The position numbers and the translations under genes are program-made. Shown piece by piece: positions 49,917 through 58,381 of a stretch of DNA of 64,000 nt. The stretch lies in NCBI RefSeq assembly GCF_900099785.1, contig NZ_FNDS01000001.1:62001-126000 (forward strand), read 5' to 3'. The DNA comes from Pseudomonas panipatensis (GTDB lineage Bacteria > Pseudomonadota > Gammaproteobacteria > Pseudomonadales > Pseudomonadaceae). Under the pieces are notes generated by a model. The model saw only the letters and a list, made by a program, of their open reading frames with translations, searched no databases and was not told the DNA's origin. The number at the start of each line of letters is the position of its first letter. Within the stretch, counting starts at the first letter, position 1.

Positions 49917-49949
49917 ATGCATTGGAAGTTGAAAAGGAATGCATTGGAA
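49917..49949. promoter_or_regulatory. Candidate SdsB1 operator direct repeats
   Basis: Two exact copies of ATGCATTGGAA start at 49917 and 49939. A period of 22 bases, two helical turns, places them on one DNA face between the divergent sdsB1 and sdsA1 genes. LysR regulators commonly bind such paired sites. Confidence 0.55.
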
Positions 49950-50021
49950 TTATTGGCTGCTTGCTCGGCATAGTGCCAGCCGTATCAGCGCCATTGCCAA
50001 AACAAGAACCGGAGTTCCCGC

Positions 50022-52007
50022 ATGATCCGACTGTCCACCGCCATCCTCCTCTGCGGCCTGTGCCCGAACCTGATGGCCGCCGATCTGCCCGCCGATGCGC
50101 CCAAGCCGCCGAGCGCCTTCACCGTCGCGGCCCAGCAGAAGGTCCGCGAAGCACTGCCGTTCGCCGACCGTGCGGACTTCGAGCGGGTCGACAGGGGGCT
50201 GATCAAGCGACCGGAAAATCTGCTGATCAAGAACGAGGACGGCAGCGTCGCCTGGCAACTCGGCGGCTATGACTTCCTCAACGCCGGCCAGGACATCGAC
50301 AGCATCAACCCCAGCCTGCAGCGCCAGGCGCTGCTCAACCTCAAGTACGGCCTGTTCAAGGTCACCGATGGGATTTACCAGGTGCGCGGCTTCGACCTGG
50401 CCAACATCACCTTCGTCCAGGGGCAGAGCGGCTGGATCGTCATCGACACCCTGACCACCCCGGCCACCGCCAAGGCGGCCTATGCCCTGGTCAGCCAGGA
50501 ACTGGGCCAGCGGCCGATCAGGGCGATCATCTACAGCCACGCCCACGCCGACCATTTCGGTGGGGTCAAGGGCCTGGTCAGCCAGGAGCAGGTGGACAAG
50601 GGCGAGGTGCAGATCATCGCGCCCAAGGGCTTCATGGAGTCGGCGATCAAGGAGAACGTGCTGGCCGGCAACGCCATGATCCGCCGCGCCACCTACCAGT
50701 ACGGCACCGAGCTGGCCCAGGGGCCGCGCGGGCAGGTCGACATGGCCATCGGCAAAGGCCTGGCGCATGGCCCGCTGAGCCTGATCGCGCCGACCCGCTC
50801 GATCGTCGCGGACAACGAGGAACTGGTGATCGATGGCGTGCCTTTCAGTTTCCAGAACACCCCGGGCACCGAAGCCCCCGCCGAGATGAACGTCTGGTTG
50901 CCGCAGCAGAAGGCCCTGCTGATGGCCGAGAACGTCACCGGCACCCTGCACAACCTCTACACCCTGCGCGGCGCGGAGACCCGCGATGCGCTGGCCTGGA
51001 GCAAGTACATCAACCAGGCGCTGCACCGCTACGGCGACCAGGCCGAGGTGATGTTCGCCGTGCACAACTGGCCGCGCTGGGGCCACGACGACATCGTCCG
51101 CACCCTGGAGAAGCAGCGTGACATGTACGGCTACCTCAACGACCAGAGCCTGCACCTGGCCAACCAGGGGGTGACCATCAATCAGATTCACGAGCGCCTG
51201 AAGGTGCCCGATGAGCTGGCCAGGGAGTGGTACAACCGCGGCTACCACGGCTCGGTCAGCCACAACGTGCGCGCGGTGGTGAACAAGTACCTGGGCTACT
51301 ACGACGGCAACCCGGCGACCCTCGACCCGCTGGCCCCGGAAGACTCGGCGAAGCACTACGTGGAGTACATGGGCGGCGCCGAGCACCTGTTGCAACTGGC
51401 CCGGCAGTCCTACGACAAGGGCGAGTACCGCTGGGTGGTGGAGGTGGTCAACAAGCTGGTCTTCGCCGAACCGGGCAACCAGGCCGCGCGCCAGTTGCAG
51501 GCCGATGCCTTGGAGCAACTCGGCTACCAGGCGGAGAACGCCGGCTGGCGCAACAGCTACCTGGCCGCCGCTGACGAACTGCGCCACGGCGTGCCGCGCG
51601 ACCTGCCGTCGCTCAGGGGCGCCAACCCCGACGCCCTGGCGGCGATGGATACCGGCCTGCTGTTCGACTACCTGGGCGTGCGGCTGAACGCGGCGAAGGC
51701 CGAAGGCGAGGCGCTGAGCATCAACCTGCGCCTGCCGGACATCCACGAGGAATACCTGCTGGAACTGAAAAACTCGCACCTGAACAACCTCAAGGGCGTG
51801 CAGAGCGAGGACGCCGGGCAGACCGTGACCATCGACCGCGCCGACCTCAACCGCCTGCTGCTCAAGGAGGTGTCGCCGCTGCTGTTGATCGCCGAAGGCA
51901 AGCTGAAGAGTTCGGGCAACCCGCTGTTGCTGCGCAAACTGTTCGGCATGCTGGATGACTTCGACTTCTGGTTCGACATCGTCACGCCGGCGCAGCGCGC
52001 GGGCTGA
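50022..52007 (+). CDS. sdsA1: Periplasmic alkyl sulfatase (SDS hydrolase)
   Basis: A 661-residue enzyme with a signal peptide ([17 protein letters not shown]). Residues 120-330 form the MBL-type catalytic domain with [10 protein letters not shown] (His173, His175, Asp177, His178), and [13 protein letters not shown] carries a further metal His near 355. Then comes the dimerisation domain with [20 protein letters not shown] and a C-terminal SCP2-like sterol-carrier domain (from about 540). This is the SdsA1 layout at full length. It splits SDS and other primary alkyl sulfates to the alcohol and sulfate using two zinc ions, allowing growth on detergents. The ribosome site is CCGGAG. Confidence 0.93.
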   Translation: MIRLSTAILLCGLCPNLMAADLPADAPKPPSAFTVAAQQKVREALPFADRADFERVDRGLIKRPENLLIKNEDGSVAWQLGGYDFLNAGQDIDSINPSLQRQALLNLKYGLFKVTDGIYQVRGFDLANITFVQGQSGWIVIDTLTTPATAKAAYALVSQELGQRPIRAIIYSHAHADHFGGVKGLVSQEQVDKGEVQIIAPKGFMESAIKENVLAGNAMIRRATYQYGTELAQGPRGQVDMAIGKGLAHGPLSLIAPTRSIVADNEELVIDGVPFSFQNTPGTEAPAEMNVWLPQQKALLMAENVTGTLHNLYTLRGAETRDALAWSKYINQALHRYGDQAEVMFAVHNWPRWGHDDIVRTLEKQRDMYGYLNDQSLHLANQGVTINQIHERLKVPDELAREWYNRGYHGSVSHNVRAVVNKYLGYYDGNPATLDPLAPEDSAKHYVEYMGGAEHLLQLARQSYDKGEYRWVVEVVNKLVFAEPGNQAARQLQADALEQLGYQAENAGWRNSYLAAADELRHGVPRDLPSLRGANPDALAAMDTGLLFDYLGVRLNAAKAEGEALSINLRLPDIHEEYLLELKNSHLNNLKGVQSEDAGQTVTIDRADLNRLLLKEVSPLLLIAEGKLKSSGNPLLLRKLFGMLDDFDFWFDIVTPAQRAG

Positions 52008-52043
52008 GCCGCAGCGGGCGCCTCGCTGGTCGGCCTGGAGCCT

Positions 52044-52138
52044 TATGGGTAGCGCAGCTCCGCCCAGCCGACGGGCGCCCTCCGCCGATGAGTCGGCAGC
52101 GTGGGACGAATAACGCCTCGGGCGTTATCCGCCCCACG
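52044..52138. repeat. Two intergenic repeats after sdsA1
   Basis: TATGGGTAGCGCAGCTCCGCCC at 52044-52065 is a relative of the GGGTA-GCG repeats seen elsewhere. At 52101-52137 lies an inverted repeat: GTGGGACGAATAACGCC, then TCG, then GGCGTTATCCGCCCCAC, with two mismatched pairs. The latter family also occurs at 32361. Confidence 0.75.
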
Positions 52139-52197
52139 ATTGGGGCGGTGTTTGGCGGGCAGGGGAGGTGCGTGACCGCCGAACCCGTCATTCCGGC

Positions 52198-52839
52198 TCA
52201 GTAGGCCACGGTGAAGCGTTGGCGGTGGTGGGCCGGCTTTTCCGCTTCGTCGAGCATGGCCACCGCCAGGTCCGGCAGGGAGATGCGGCTTTCGCCCGCG
52301 GCGTCGAACAGCACCTGGTCGCCGCCGATGCGGAAGCGGGCGCTGCGGGTTTCGCCTTCGAGCAGCATCGCCGGGCTGAGCAGGACCCAATCCAGCTCCT
52401 TTTCGCCACGCAACTGGTCGAGCGCATCGGCGGCGCCGAGGGCGCCTTCCTTCCATTGCGCGGGGAAGTCGGGGCTGTCCACCAGGCGCTGGCCGGGGGC
52501 GATTTCCAGGCTGCCGGCACCACCCAGCACGAGCAGGCGCTTGACCCCGGAAGCCTTGACGCCGTCGAGGATGGCGCGGCTGCCGGCGGCGTGGCGGGCG
52601 CGGATCTGCGGCTCGCCCCAGCCGGCGTTGAAGGCGCTGATCACCAGGTCATGGCCGGCCACCGCGCGGGCCACCTGGGCCGGGTCGTAGACATCCGCCT
52701 GCAGCGGCGTGACGCCATCGCGACCGGCCAGCTTGCTCGGCTCGCGGAGCAGGGCGCTGACGGCATGGCCGCGGCGCAGGGCTTCTTCGAGGAAGTATTG
52801 GCCAACGTGGCCGGTGGCGCCGATCAGGGCGATTTTCAT
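52198..52839 (-). CDS. NAD(P)H-binding (atypical SDR) protein
   Basis: A 213-residue protein with the N-terminal Rossmann motif MKIALIGATGHVGQYFLEEA (GATGxxG) and VISAFNAGW, the pattern of the NmrA/YwnB-like NAD(P)H-binding family. It lacks the catalytic Tyr-x-x-x-Lys and may be a redox sensor or flavin/quinone-handling protein. C-terminal segments WVLLSPAMLLEGETRSARFR and SRISLPDLAVAMLDE are typical. It resembles the PA0741-type gene next to sdsA1 as I recall. The track-longer start adds only a leader; ATG 52839 has GGAGATCTCC upstream in reverse orientation. Function is not known. Confidence 0.8.
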   Translation of the reverse strand: MKIALIGATGHVGQYFLEEALRRGHAVSALLREPSKLAGRDGVTPLQADVYDPAQVARAVAGHDLVISAFNAGWGEPQIRARHAAGSRAILDGVKASGVKRLLVLGGAGSLEIAPGQRLVDSPDFPAQWKEGALGAADALDQLRGEKELDWVLLSPAMLLEGETRSARFRIGGDQVLFDAAGESRISLPDLAVAMLDEAEKPAHHRQRFTVAY

Positions 52840-52949
52840 GGGAGATCTCCGTGAGTTGAGCCGCGACGGCGGCAGGAACGGCGGCCATGATCGAGCTTGG
52901 TCGATGCCGGATAAACCGCTGCCGCTTCCATGCACTCGTTAGTCTGGCT

Positions 52950-53099
52950 TCACAATCCAAGCTCGCGGTCGTGCAGCAGGTTGGTGACGCGGGCTACTGC
53001 CAGGGCGATGAAGAACACGCCGATCACCGCATCGCTGGCGGCCAGAAGACCTGCCGGCGCGCCTAGCGCCTGGATATCGCCATAGCCCAGGGTGGTCCG
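52950..53099 (-). pseudogene. Remnant of a two-TM potassium channel gene
   Basis: About 49 residues before the stop read RTTLGYGDIQALGAPAGLLA then ASDAVIGVFFIALAVARVTN. TLGYGD is the potassium-channel selectivity filter and the following stretch is the inner pore helix, so this is the C-terminal half of an Ion_trans_2 domain. No first helix or pore helix is encoded upstream; instead the frame enters the end of the dehydrogenase gene at 53131. The remaining part is therefore truncated and non-functional. The frame itself is intact, so the loss seems recent. Confidence 0.6.
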
Positions 53100-53130
53100 G
53101 CTGTTTGGCGAATCGGCTATCCGTGCGCCC

Positions 53131-54015
53131 TCAGTGGTCGAACAGCTTCTGCACCACGGAAAAGTCCTTCTCGCCATAGCCTTGCTTGAGCAGCAGGCGG
53201 TACAGGCTCAGGGCCAGGCCACCCAGCGGCGTGCTGCTGCCGCTGACCTGCGCGGCTTCCTGGGCCAGGCCCAGGTCCTTGGCCATCAGCGAGGTCATGA
53301 AGCCGCCGTTGTAGCCGCGCGAGGCCGGTGCGTTTTCCATCACGCCGGGCCAGGGGTTGTAGACCTCCAGGGCCCAGTTGCCGCCGGAGCTACGGCGCAT
53401 GATCTCCGACAGCACCACCGGGTCGAGGCCGTTGGCGACGCCGAGGGCTAGGGATTCGGCCGTGCCGATCATGAGGATCGCCAGCAACTGGTTGTTGCAC
53501 ACCTTGGCGACCTGTCCCGCGCCGTCGCCGCCGGCGTGGAAGATGTTGCGGCCCATGGCGGAGAAAATCGGCCTGGCCTTCTCCAGCACAGTCGCGTCGC
53601 CGCCGACCATGAAGGTCAGGGTGCCGGCGATGGCCCCGCCGGTGCCGCCGGAGACCGGGGCGTCGAGCATCGGGATGTTCCGCTCGGCCGCCGCATGGTG
53701 CACTTTGCGCGCCGAGTTGGGGGCGATGGTCGAGCACTCCAGCACCAGGGTGCCGGGGGCGATGTGCTTGAGCAGGCCTTCGTCGCCGAGGTAGAGCCCC
53801 TCGACGTGCACGCTGGCCGGCAACATGGTGATGACCACATCGGCGCCGTCCACCGCGTCGTGGGCGCTGCGCGCGGCGTTGGCGCCCAGTGGCACCAGGC
53901 CGTCCATGGCGCTCTGCACCAGGTCGAAGACCCGCAGCAGGTAGCCGGCCTTGAGCAGGTTGGCGGCCATGGGCGCGCCCATGTGGCCGAGACCGATGAA
54001 GGCGATCTGTTTCAT
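53131..54015 (-). CDS. 3-hydroxyisobutyrate dehydrogenase family protein
   Basis: A 294-residue beta-hydroxyacid dehydrogenase. The N-terminal fingerprint is QIAFIGLGHMGAPMAANLLK (GxGxxG), with substrate motif DAPVSGGTGGAIAGTLTFMV (DAPVSGG) and the catalytic Lys in GQVAKVCNNQLLAI. This is the 3-hydroxyisobutyrate/tartronate/serine branch. In a unit with a 3-hydroxyisobutyryl-CoA hydrolase-like enzyme and an acyl-CoA dehydrogenase, valine catabolism is the obvious role. The PA0743 homologue I recall was reported to act on L-serine, so substrate is uncertain. It is the last gene of the minus-strand unit, about 105 bases after the crotonase. Confidence 0.87.
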   Translation of the reverse strand: MKQIAFIGLGHMGAPMAANLLKAGYLLRVFDLVQSAMDGLVPLGANAARSAHDAVDGADVVITMLPASVHVEGLYLGDEGLLKHIAPGTLVLECSTIAPNSARKVHHAAAERNIPMLDAPVSGGTGGAIAGTLTFMVGGDATVLEKARPIFSAMGRNIFHAGGDGAGQVAKVCNNQLLAILMIGTAESLALGVANGLDPVVLSEIMRRSSGGNWALEVYNPWPGVMENAPASRGYNGGFMTSLMAKDLGLAQEAAQVSGSSTPLGGLALSLYRLLLKQGYGEKDFSVVQKLFDH

Positions 54016-54120
54016 GTGCGTTCTCCTCTGGTTGTGCGCGCCGGACCGCGTGGCGCCGGCCGGCGCGTAGCCTGCCGACAGCCCGGCAAGGGGGCGTCGG
54101 CGAACCAGGGAGAGCGACGA

Positions 54121-55224
54121 TCAGAGATCCGCCAGCGGGTGCGCGCCCTCCCAGGTCGCCTCGAAATGCGCCTCCACCACTGCCTCAGGTATGGCAGCGA
54201 TATCCGCCCAGTGCCAGTTCGGTGCGTTGTCCTTGTCGATCAGCCGGGCGCGCACGCCTTCGGCGAACTCCGGGTGGCGGCAGCAGTTCAGGCTCATGGC
54301 GTACTCCATGCGGAACACCTCGGCGAGGGAGGCATGGCGCGCGCGGCGGATCTGTTCCCAGACCAGCCGGGCGGTCAGCGGGCAGCCGCTGGCCATGGTT
54401 TTCGCCGCGCGCGCGAGCAAGGCATCGGCGTCGTCCTGGCAGGCGGCCAGGGCCTGCCAGGCGTCGGCGGCGTCGGCGCAGTCGAGCAGCGCGTCGAGGC
54501 GTTCGCGGCGCGGCAGCAACTGGGCTTCCGGCAGCGCGCCACGGGCCTCGTGCTCCAGCGCGCGGAGCAGGCTGTGCAGTTGCACCTCGGTGCGTTCGCG
54601 CCAGTTCAACTGCACCAGGCCGTCGAGCAGCGCGTCCTGCTGGTCGTCGAGCAGGAAGCGGTCGGCGAGGTCGAGGTCCAGCGCGTCGCGGGCGTTCATC
54701 TGCGTCGCGCCGAGGCCGAGGAACAGCCCCAGGCGGCCCGGCAGGCGGGCAAGGAACCAACTGGCGCCGACGTCCGGGTACAGGCCGATGCTGATTTCCG
54801 GCATGGCCAGACGGCTGGATGGCGTGACGATGCGCACCCCGGCGCCCTGCATCAGGCCCATGCCGCCGCCCATCACGTAGCCGTGGGCCCAACAGATCAG
54901 CGGTTTGCCGTAGGTATGGATGAGGTGATCGAGACGGTATTCGTCGGCGAAGAAGCGCCGGCCCAGTTCCGGCACCTCGCCGGGGTGTTCGCGGCAGGCA
55001 TCGACCAGCTTGCGCACGTCGCCACCGGCGCAGAAGGCCTTGCCGCCGCTGCCGCGCAACAGTACGCAGGCGATGCGCTCGTCGCGGCGCCAGACCTTGA
55101 GCTGGTGCGCCAGGGCTTCGATCATCGGCAGGCTGAGGGCGTTGAGGCTCTTTTCGGCGTCCAGGGTGGCGATGCCGATGCGGTAGCCGTGCAGGCCGTG
55201 GCGTTCCTCGAAAAGTACGTTCAT
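54121..55224 (-). CDS. 3-hydroxyisobutyryl-CoA hydrolase-like crotonase
   Basis: A 367-residue crotonase-fold protein, longer than an enoyl-CoA hydratase (about 260) and of the size of 3-hydroxyisobutyryl-CoA hydrolases. Visible features are LRGSGGKAFCAGGDVRKLVD and HGYVMGGGMGLMQGAGVRIV (oxyanion hole) and the PEISIGLYPDVGASWFLARL segment diagnostic of this branch, with CRHPEFAEGVRARLIDKDNA at the C-terminus. It should release 3-hydroxyisobutyrate from its CoA ester in valine degradation. The start is ten bases after the stop of the upstream crotonase gene. Confidence 0.88.
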   Translation of the reverse strand: MNVLFEERHGLHGYRIGIATLDAEKSLNALSLPMIEALAHQLKVWRRDERIACVLLRGSGGKAFCAGGDVRKLVDACREHPGEVPELGRRFFADEYRLDHLIHTYGKPLICWAHGYVMGGGMGLMQGAGVRIVTPSSRLAMPEISIGLYPDVGASWFLARLPGRLGLFLGLGATQMNARDALDLDLADRFLLDDQQDALLDGLVQLNWRERTEVQLHSLLRALEHEARGALPEAQLLPRRERLDALLDCADAADAWQALAACQDDADALLARAAKTMASGCPLTARLVWEQIRRARHASLAEVFRMEYAMSLNCCRHPEFAEGVRARLIDKDNAPNWHWADIAAIPEAVVEAHFEATWEGAHPLADL

Positions 55225-55234
55225 GGGGCCGTCC

Positions 55235-56053
55235 TTATTTGTTGCGCCAGTTCGGCTCGCGTTTCTCCAGGAAGGCGTTGACGCCCTCGCGGGTGTCGTC
55301 GGCGTCGAACAGATCGACGAAGCGCTCGCGCTCCTCCGGCAGCCAGGTGTTCGGCCCGCGCTGGCGCGCGCCCTGGATCAGCGGCTTGATGGTGCGCACC
55401 GCCACCGGACTTTGCCGCGCTACCTTGGCCGCCAGCAGCAGGGCGCTGCCACGCGCTTCGCCGCTGTCCACCACCTGCTCGACCAGGCCGATGCGCAGGG
55501 CGGTCTCGGCGTCGACCCGCTCGCCGCAGAGGATCATGCGCTTGGCCCAGCCTTCGCCGACCAGCCAGGCCAGCGCCTGGGTGCCGCCGGCGCAGGGCAG
55601 CAGGCCCACCGCGGCTTCCGGCAGGGCCATCTGCGCGTGGCGCTCGGCGATGCGGATGTCGCAGGCCAGGGCGCATTCCAGGCCGCCACCCATGGCGTAG
55701 CCGTTGATCGCGGCGATGGACACGCCACGGAAGTCGCGCAGCGCCTCGAAGGCTTCGCCGAAGCGCCGGGCCATTTCGCGGGCACGGGCCTTGTCGCCGT
55801 CGGCGAACATGTTCAGGTCGGCGCCGGCGGAGAAGAACTTCGGTCCCTGTCCGCTGATCACCAGGGCGTAGATGTCGTCGTCGCGGTTGAGGTGTTCGAT
55901 GAGCTGGCGCAGGCCGATCAGCGAGTCGCGGTCCCAGGTGTTGGCCGGCGGGTGGTTGATGGTGATGAGCGCGGTGTGCCCGTGCTTCTCCACGGTGAGC
56001 TTGTGGGTCAGGTCGAAGTGGCCGGGCTTGTAGGGTTCGACGGCGTTGCTCAT
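55235..56053 (-). CDS. dspI: Enoyl-CoA hydratase/isomerase family protein (DspI-like)
   Basis: A 272-residue crotonase. ALVISGQGPKFFSAGADLNM and INGYAMGGGLECALACDIRI form the oxyanion hole, and LPEAAVGLLPCAGGTQALAW carries the region with the catalytic acid. The sequence follows PA0745 of P. aeruginosa as I remember it, the gene called dspI, needed to make the dispersion signal cis-2-decenoic acid. Equally it may simply hydrate methacrylyl-CoA in the valine pathway, given its neighbours. ATG 56053 has AAGGAG upstream. Naming rests on memory of the sequence and on synteny. Confidence 0.8.
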   Translation of the reverse strand: MSNAVEPYKPGHFDLTHKLTVEKHGHTALITINHPPANTWDRDSLIGLRQLIEHLNRDDDIYALVISGQGPKFFSAGADLNMFADGDKARAREMARRFGEAFEALRDFRGVSIAAINGYAMGGGLECALACDIRIAERHAQMALPEAAVGLLPCAGGTQALAWLVGEGWAKRMILCGERVDAETALRIGLVEQVVDSGEARGSALLLAAKVARQSPVAVRTIKPLIQGARQRGPNTWLPEERERFVDLFDADDTREGVNAFLEKREPNWRNK

Positions 56054-56190
56054 GGGTGTCTCCTTGTCGGTTGCCGCCGCGTGGCGGCCGGCGGTATCTG
56101 CGGGACTCTAGGCAGGCGCGGGGCGCGGGTCTATGTCCGAAGTGTCCAGTTTGCCCCCGTCGCGGCGGGCGCTTTTGCCATTCGCCTGAT

Positions 56191-57354
56191 TCAGAGCAGG
56201 CGGTCGAGCATGCCGCCCTGGTCGAGCAGGCGGCGGGCGATGATCACGCGCATGATTTCGTTGGTGCCTTCGAGAATCTGGTGCACGCGGGCGTCGCGCA
56301 CCCAGCGCTCCAGCGGGTAGTCGTTGAGGTAGCCGTAGCCACCGTGCAGTTGCAGCGCCTCGTTGCACAGGGCGAAGCAGCGGTCGGTGGCGAAGCGCTT
56401 GGCCATGGCGCAGTAGAGGGTCGCCTCGCCATCCTGGTGATCCAGCTTGTGCGCCGCCAGCCGGACCATCTGGCGGCTGGCGGTGAGGTCGGTGAGCATG
56501 TCGGCGAGCTTGAACTGCAAGGCCTGGAACTCGGCCAGGGCCTTGCCGAACTGCTTGCGTTCCTCGACGTAGCGCAGCGACTGTTCCAGCGCCGCCTGGG
56601 CCGCGCCGAGGGAGCAACTGGCGATGTTCAGGCGGCCGCCGTCGAGGCCCTTCATGGCGTAGACGAAGCCCTGGCCCTCCGGGCCGATGCGGTTGCCCGC
56701 CGGGATGCGCACGCCCTCGAAGGTGATGGTGCGGGTCGGCTGTGCCTTCCAGCCCATCTTGTCTTCGTTGCGGCCGTAGCGCACGCCCTCGGCGTTGGCC
56801 GGCACCAGGAAGCAGGAGATGCCCTTGGCGCCATCCTCGCCGGTGCGCGCCATGACGATCAGCACGTCGGTCGAGCCGGCGCCGGAGATGAAGGTCTTGG
56901 CGCCGTCCAGCACGTATTCCTCGCCGTCGCGGCGGGCGCGGGTGCGCAGGTGCGCGGCGTCGGAACCGGCGTCCGGCTCGGTGAGGCAGTAGGAGGCGAG
57001 CAGTTCGCCGCCGATCAGGCCGGGCAGCCACTGCTCCTTGAGCGCGGCGTCGCCGAAGCTGGCGAGCATCCAACTGGCCATGTTGTGGATGGTGATGTAG
57101 GCGGTGGTGGCCACGCAGCCGGCGGCCAGTTGCTCGAAGATCAGCGAGGCGGACAGCCGCGACAGGCCGAGGCCGCCATCGTCCTCGCCGATGTACAGGC
57201 CCAGGTAGCCCTGTTCGGCGGCGCGGCGGATCACCGTTACCGGGAAGTGATGCTCGCGGTCCCAGTCCGCCGCGTGTGGCGCCAGTTCGCGGCTGGCGAA
57301 GGCCCGGGCGCTATCCACCAGCAGGCGCTGTTCTTCGCTGAGTTCGAAATCCAT
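56191..57354 (-). CDS. Acyl-CoA dehydrogenase (isobutyryl-CoA-like)
   Basis: A 387-residue flavoprotein. The two classic signatures are SYCLTEPDAGSDAAHLRTRA near 123-142 and QLHGGYGYLNDYPLERWVRD, followed by HQILEGTNEIMRVIIARRLL, where the catalytic Glu of the family lies (EGTNEIMR). Length and pattern match the short-branched-chain branch, so isobutyryl-CoA to methacrylyl-CoA is likely. It heads the unit acyl-CoA dehydrogenase, crotonase, hydrolase, dehydrogenase. The promoter lies next to the AraC-type gene, which is divergent. Confidence 0.88.
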   Translation of the reverse strand: MDFELSEEQRLLVDSARAFASRELAPHAADWDREHHFPVTVIRRAAEQGYLGLYIGEDDGGLGLSRLSASLIFEQLAAGCVATTAYITIHNMASWMLASFGDAALKEQWLPGLIGGELLASYCLTEPDAGSDAAHLRTRARRDGEEYVLDGAKTFISGAGSTDVLIVMARTGEDGAKGISCFLVPANAEGVRYGRNEDKMGWKAQPTRTITFEGVRIPAGNRIGPEGQGFVYAMKGLDGGRLNIASCSLGAAQAALEQSLRYVEERKQFGKALAEFQALQFKLADMLTDLTASRQMVRLAAHKLDHQDGEATLYCAMAKRFATDRCFALCNEALQLHGGYGYLNDYPLERWVRDARVHQILEGTNEIMRVIIARRLLDQGGMLDRLL

Positions 57355-57427
57355 GGGGCTTCCTCGTTGTTCTTGTGGGCTGGAGCGTGCCTGGGGTTAT
57401 AGCGCGGAAGGGACCGACCTGTGGATT

Positions 57428-57459
57428 GACGATCTTGCTCGATGGATGGACGATCTTGG
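57428..57459. promoter_or_regulatory. Direct repeats upstream of the AraC gene
   Basis: GACGATCTTG occurs at 57428-57437 and again at 57449-57458, 21 bases apart, between the divergent acyl-CoA dehydrogenase and AraC genes. Tandem sites with two-turn spacing are usual for AraC/XylS activators such as MmsR. Confidence 0.55.
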
Positions 57460-57492
57460 CATTCACTGACTGTAGCCCAAGGCCGCTTTCCC

Positions 57493-58374
57493 ATGTCCGG
57501 CAGCCCACTTATCTCCGCCTGGCCGTTGCCCCAGCAGGGCATCCGCTTCATCACCCCGCCGCGCCTGCGCCGCGCCCTGGCTCGGCACCCTCTGGGCCAG
57601 GCCTGCTATCCGTTGGCCCTGGGCTATTACCCGGCGGCGGCCGGGCATCGCATGCAGCGCCAGACGCCGGACGATCACCTGCTGATCTATTGCAGCGCCG
57701 GGGAGGGCTGGCTGGAGAACGCGGATGGACGATTCGATATCCAGGCCGGCGACCTGCTGGTGCTGCCCAAGGGACGCGCCCACGCCTATGGCGCCGCCGC
57801 CGAGCGGCCCTGGTCGATCTTCTGGGTACACCTGGATGGCAGCCTGGCCGAGGAGTTCCTGCGCCCACTGGGCAAGTCGCCGCGCTTGCGTATCGGCGTG
57901 CAGCCACGCCTGCGTGGTGAGTTCGACGCGCTGCTGGCGCTGCGCCGCCAGGGCCTCAGCCTGCCGCACTTCATCCATGCCGCGCACCTGCTGCAGAGCC
58001 TGCTCACCTCGCTGGCCCTGCGTCCGGTGCGGGCGCGCCTGAAGTCCGGCGGGGTGCTGGATATCGACGCGGTGCAGGCGCTGATGCGCGAGCACCTGGA
58101 TACGAGCCTGAACCTCGATGAGTTGGCCGCGCAGTTCCACCTGTCGCGCTTCCATTTCGCCAAGACCTACCGCGCGCTGACCGGGCAGGCGCCGATCCAG
58201 GATTTCATCCGCCTGAAGATGACCCATGCCTGCCGCCTGCTCGACCAGGGCAACCTGGACGTGCGCCAGGTCGCCGAGCAGCTCGGGTATGCCGATGCGT
58301 ATTACTTCTCGCGCTTGTTCAAGCGCGTGGTCGGCATGGCGCCCAGTCATTACCGGGCCTTGCACCAGGGCTGA
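57493..58374 (+). CDS. AraC-family regulator (MmsR-like)
   Basis: A 293-residue regulator with an N-terminal cupin ligand domain (YCSAGEGWLENADGRFDIQA, DLLVLPKGRAHAYGA) and a C-terminal double helix-turn-helix (NLDELAAQFHLSRFHFAKTY and DVRQVAEQLGYADAYYFSRL then FKRVVGMAPSHYR). The AraC type activates divergent acyl-CoA genes; 3-hydroxyisobutyrate is a likely ligand by analogy with MmsR. I prefer ATG 57493 to 57442 because the candidate operator repeats at 57428-57459 overlap the earlier start. The following HDOD gene is convergent. Confidence 0.83.
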   Translation: MSGSPLISAWPLPQQGIRFITPPRLRRALARHPLGQACYPLALGYYPAAAGHRMQRQTPDDHLLIYCSAGEGWLENADGRFDIQAGDLLVLPKGRAHAYGAAAERPWSIFWVHLDGSLAEEFLRPLGKSPRLRIGVQPRLRGEFDALLALRRQGLSLPHFIHAAHLLQSLLTSLALRPVRARLKSGGVLDIDAVQALMREHLDTSLNLDELAAQFHLSRFHFAKTYRALTGQAPIQDFIRLKMTHACRLLDQGNLDVRQVAEQLGYADAYYFSRLFKRVVGMAPSHYRALHQG

Positions 58375-58381
58375 CGGCGCC

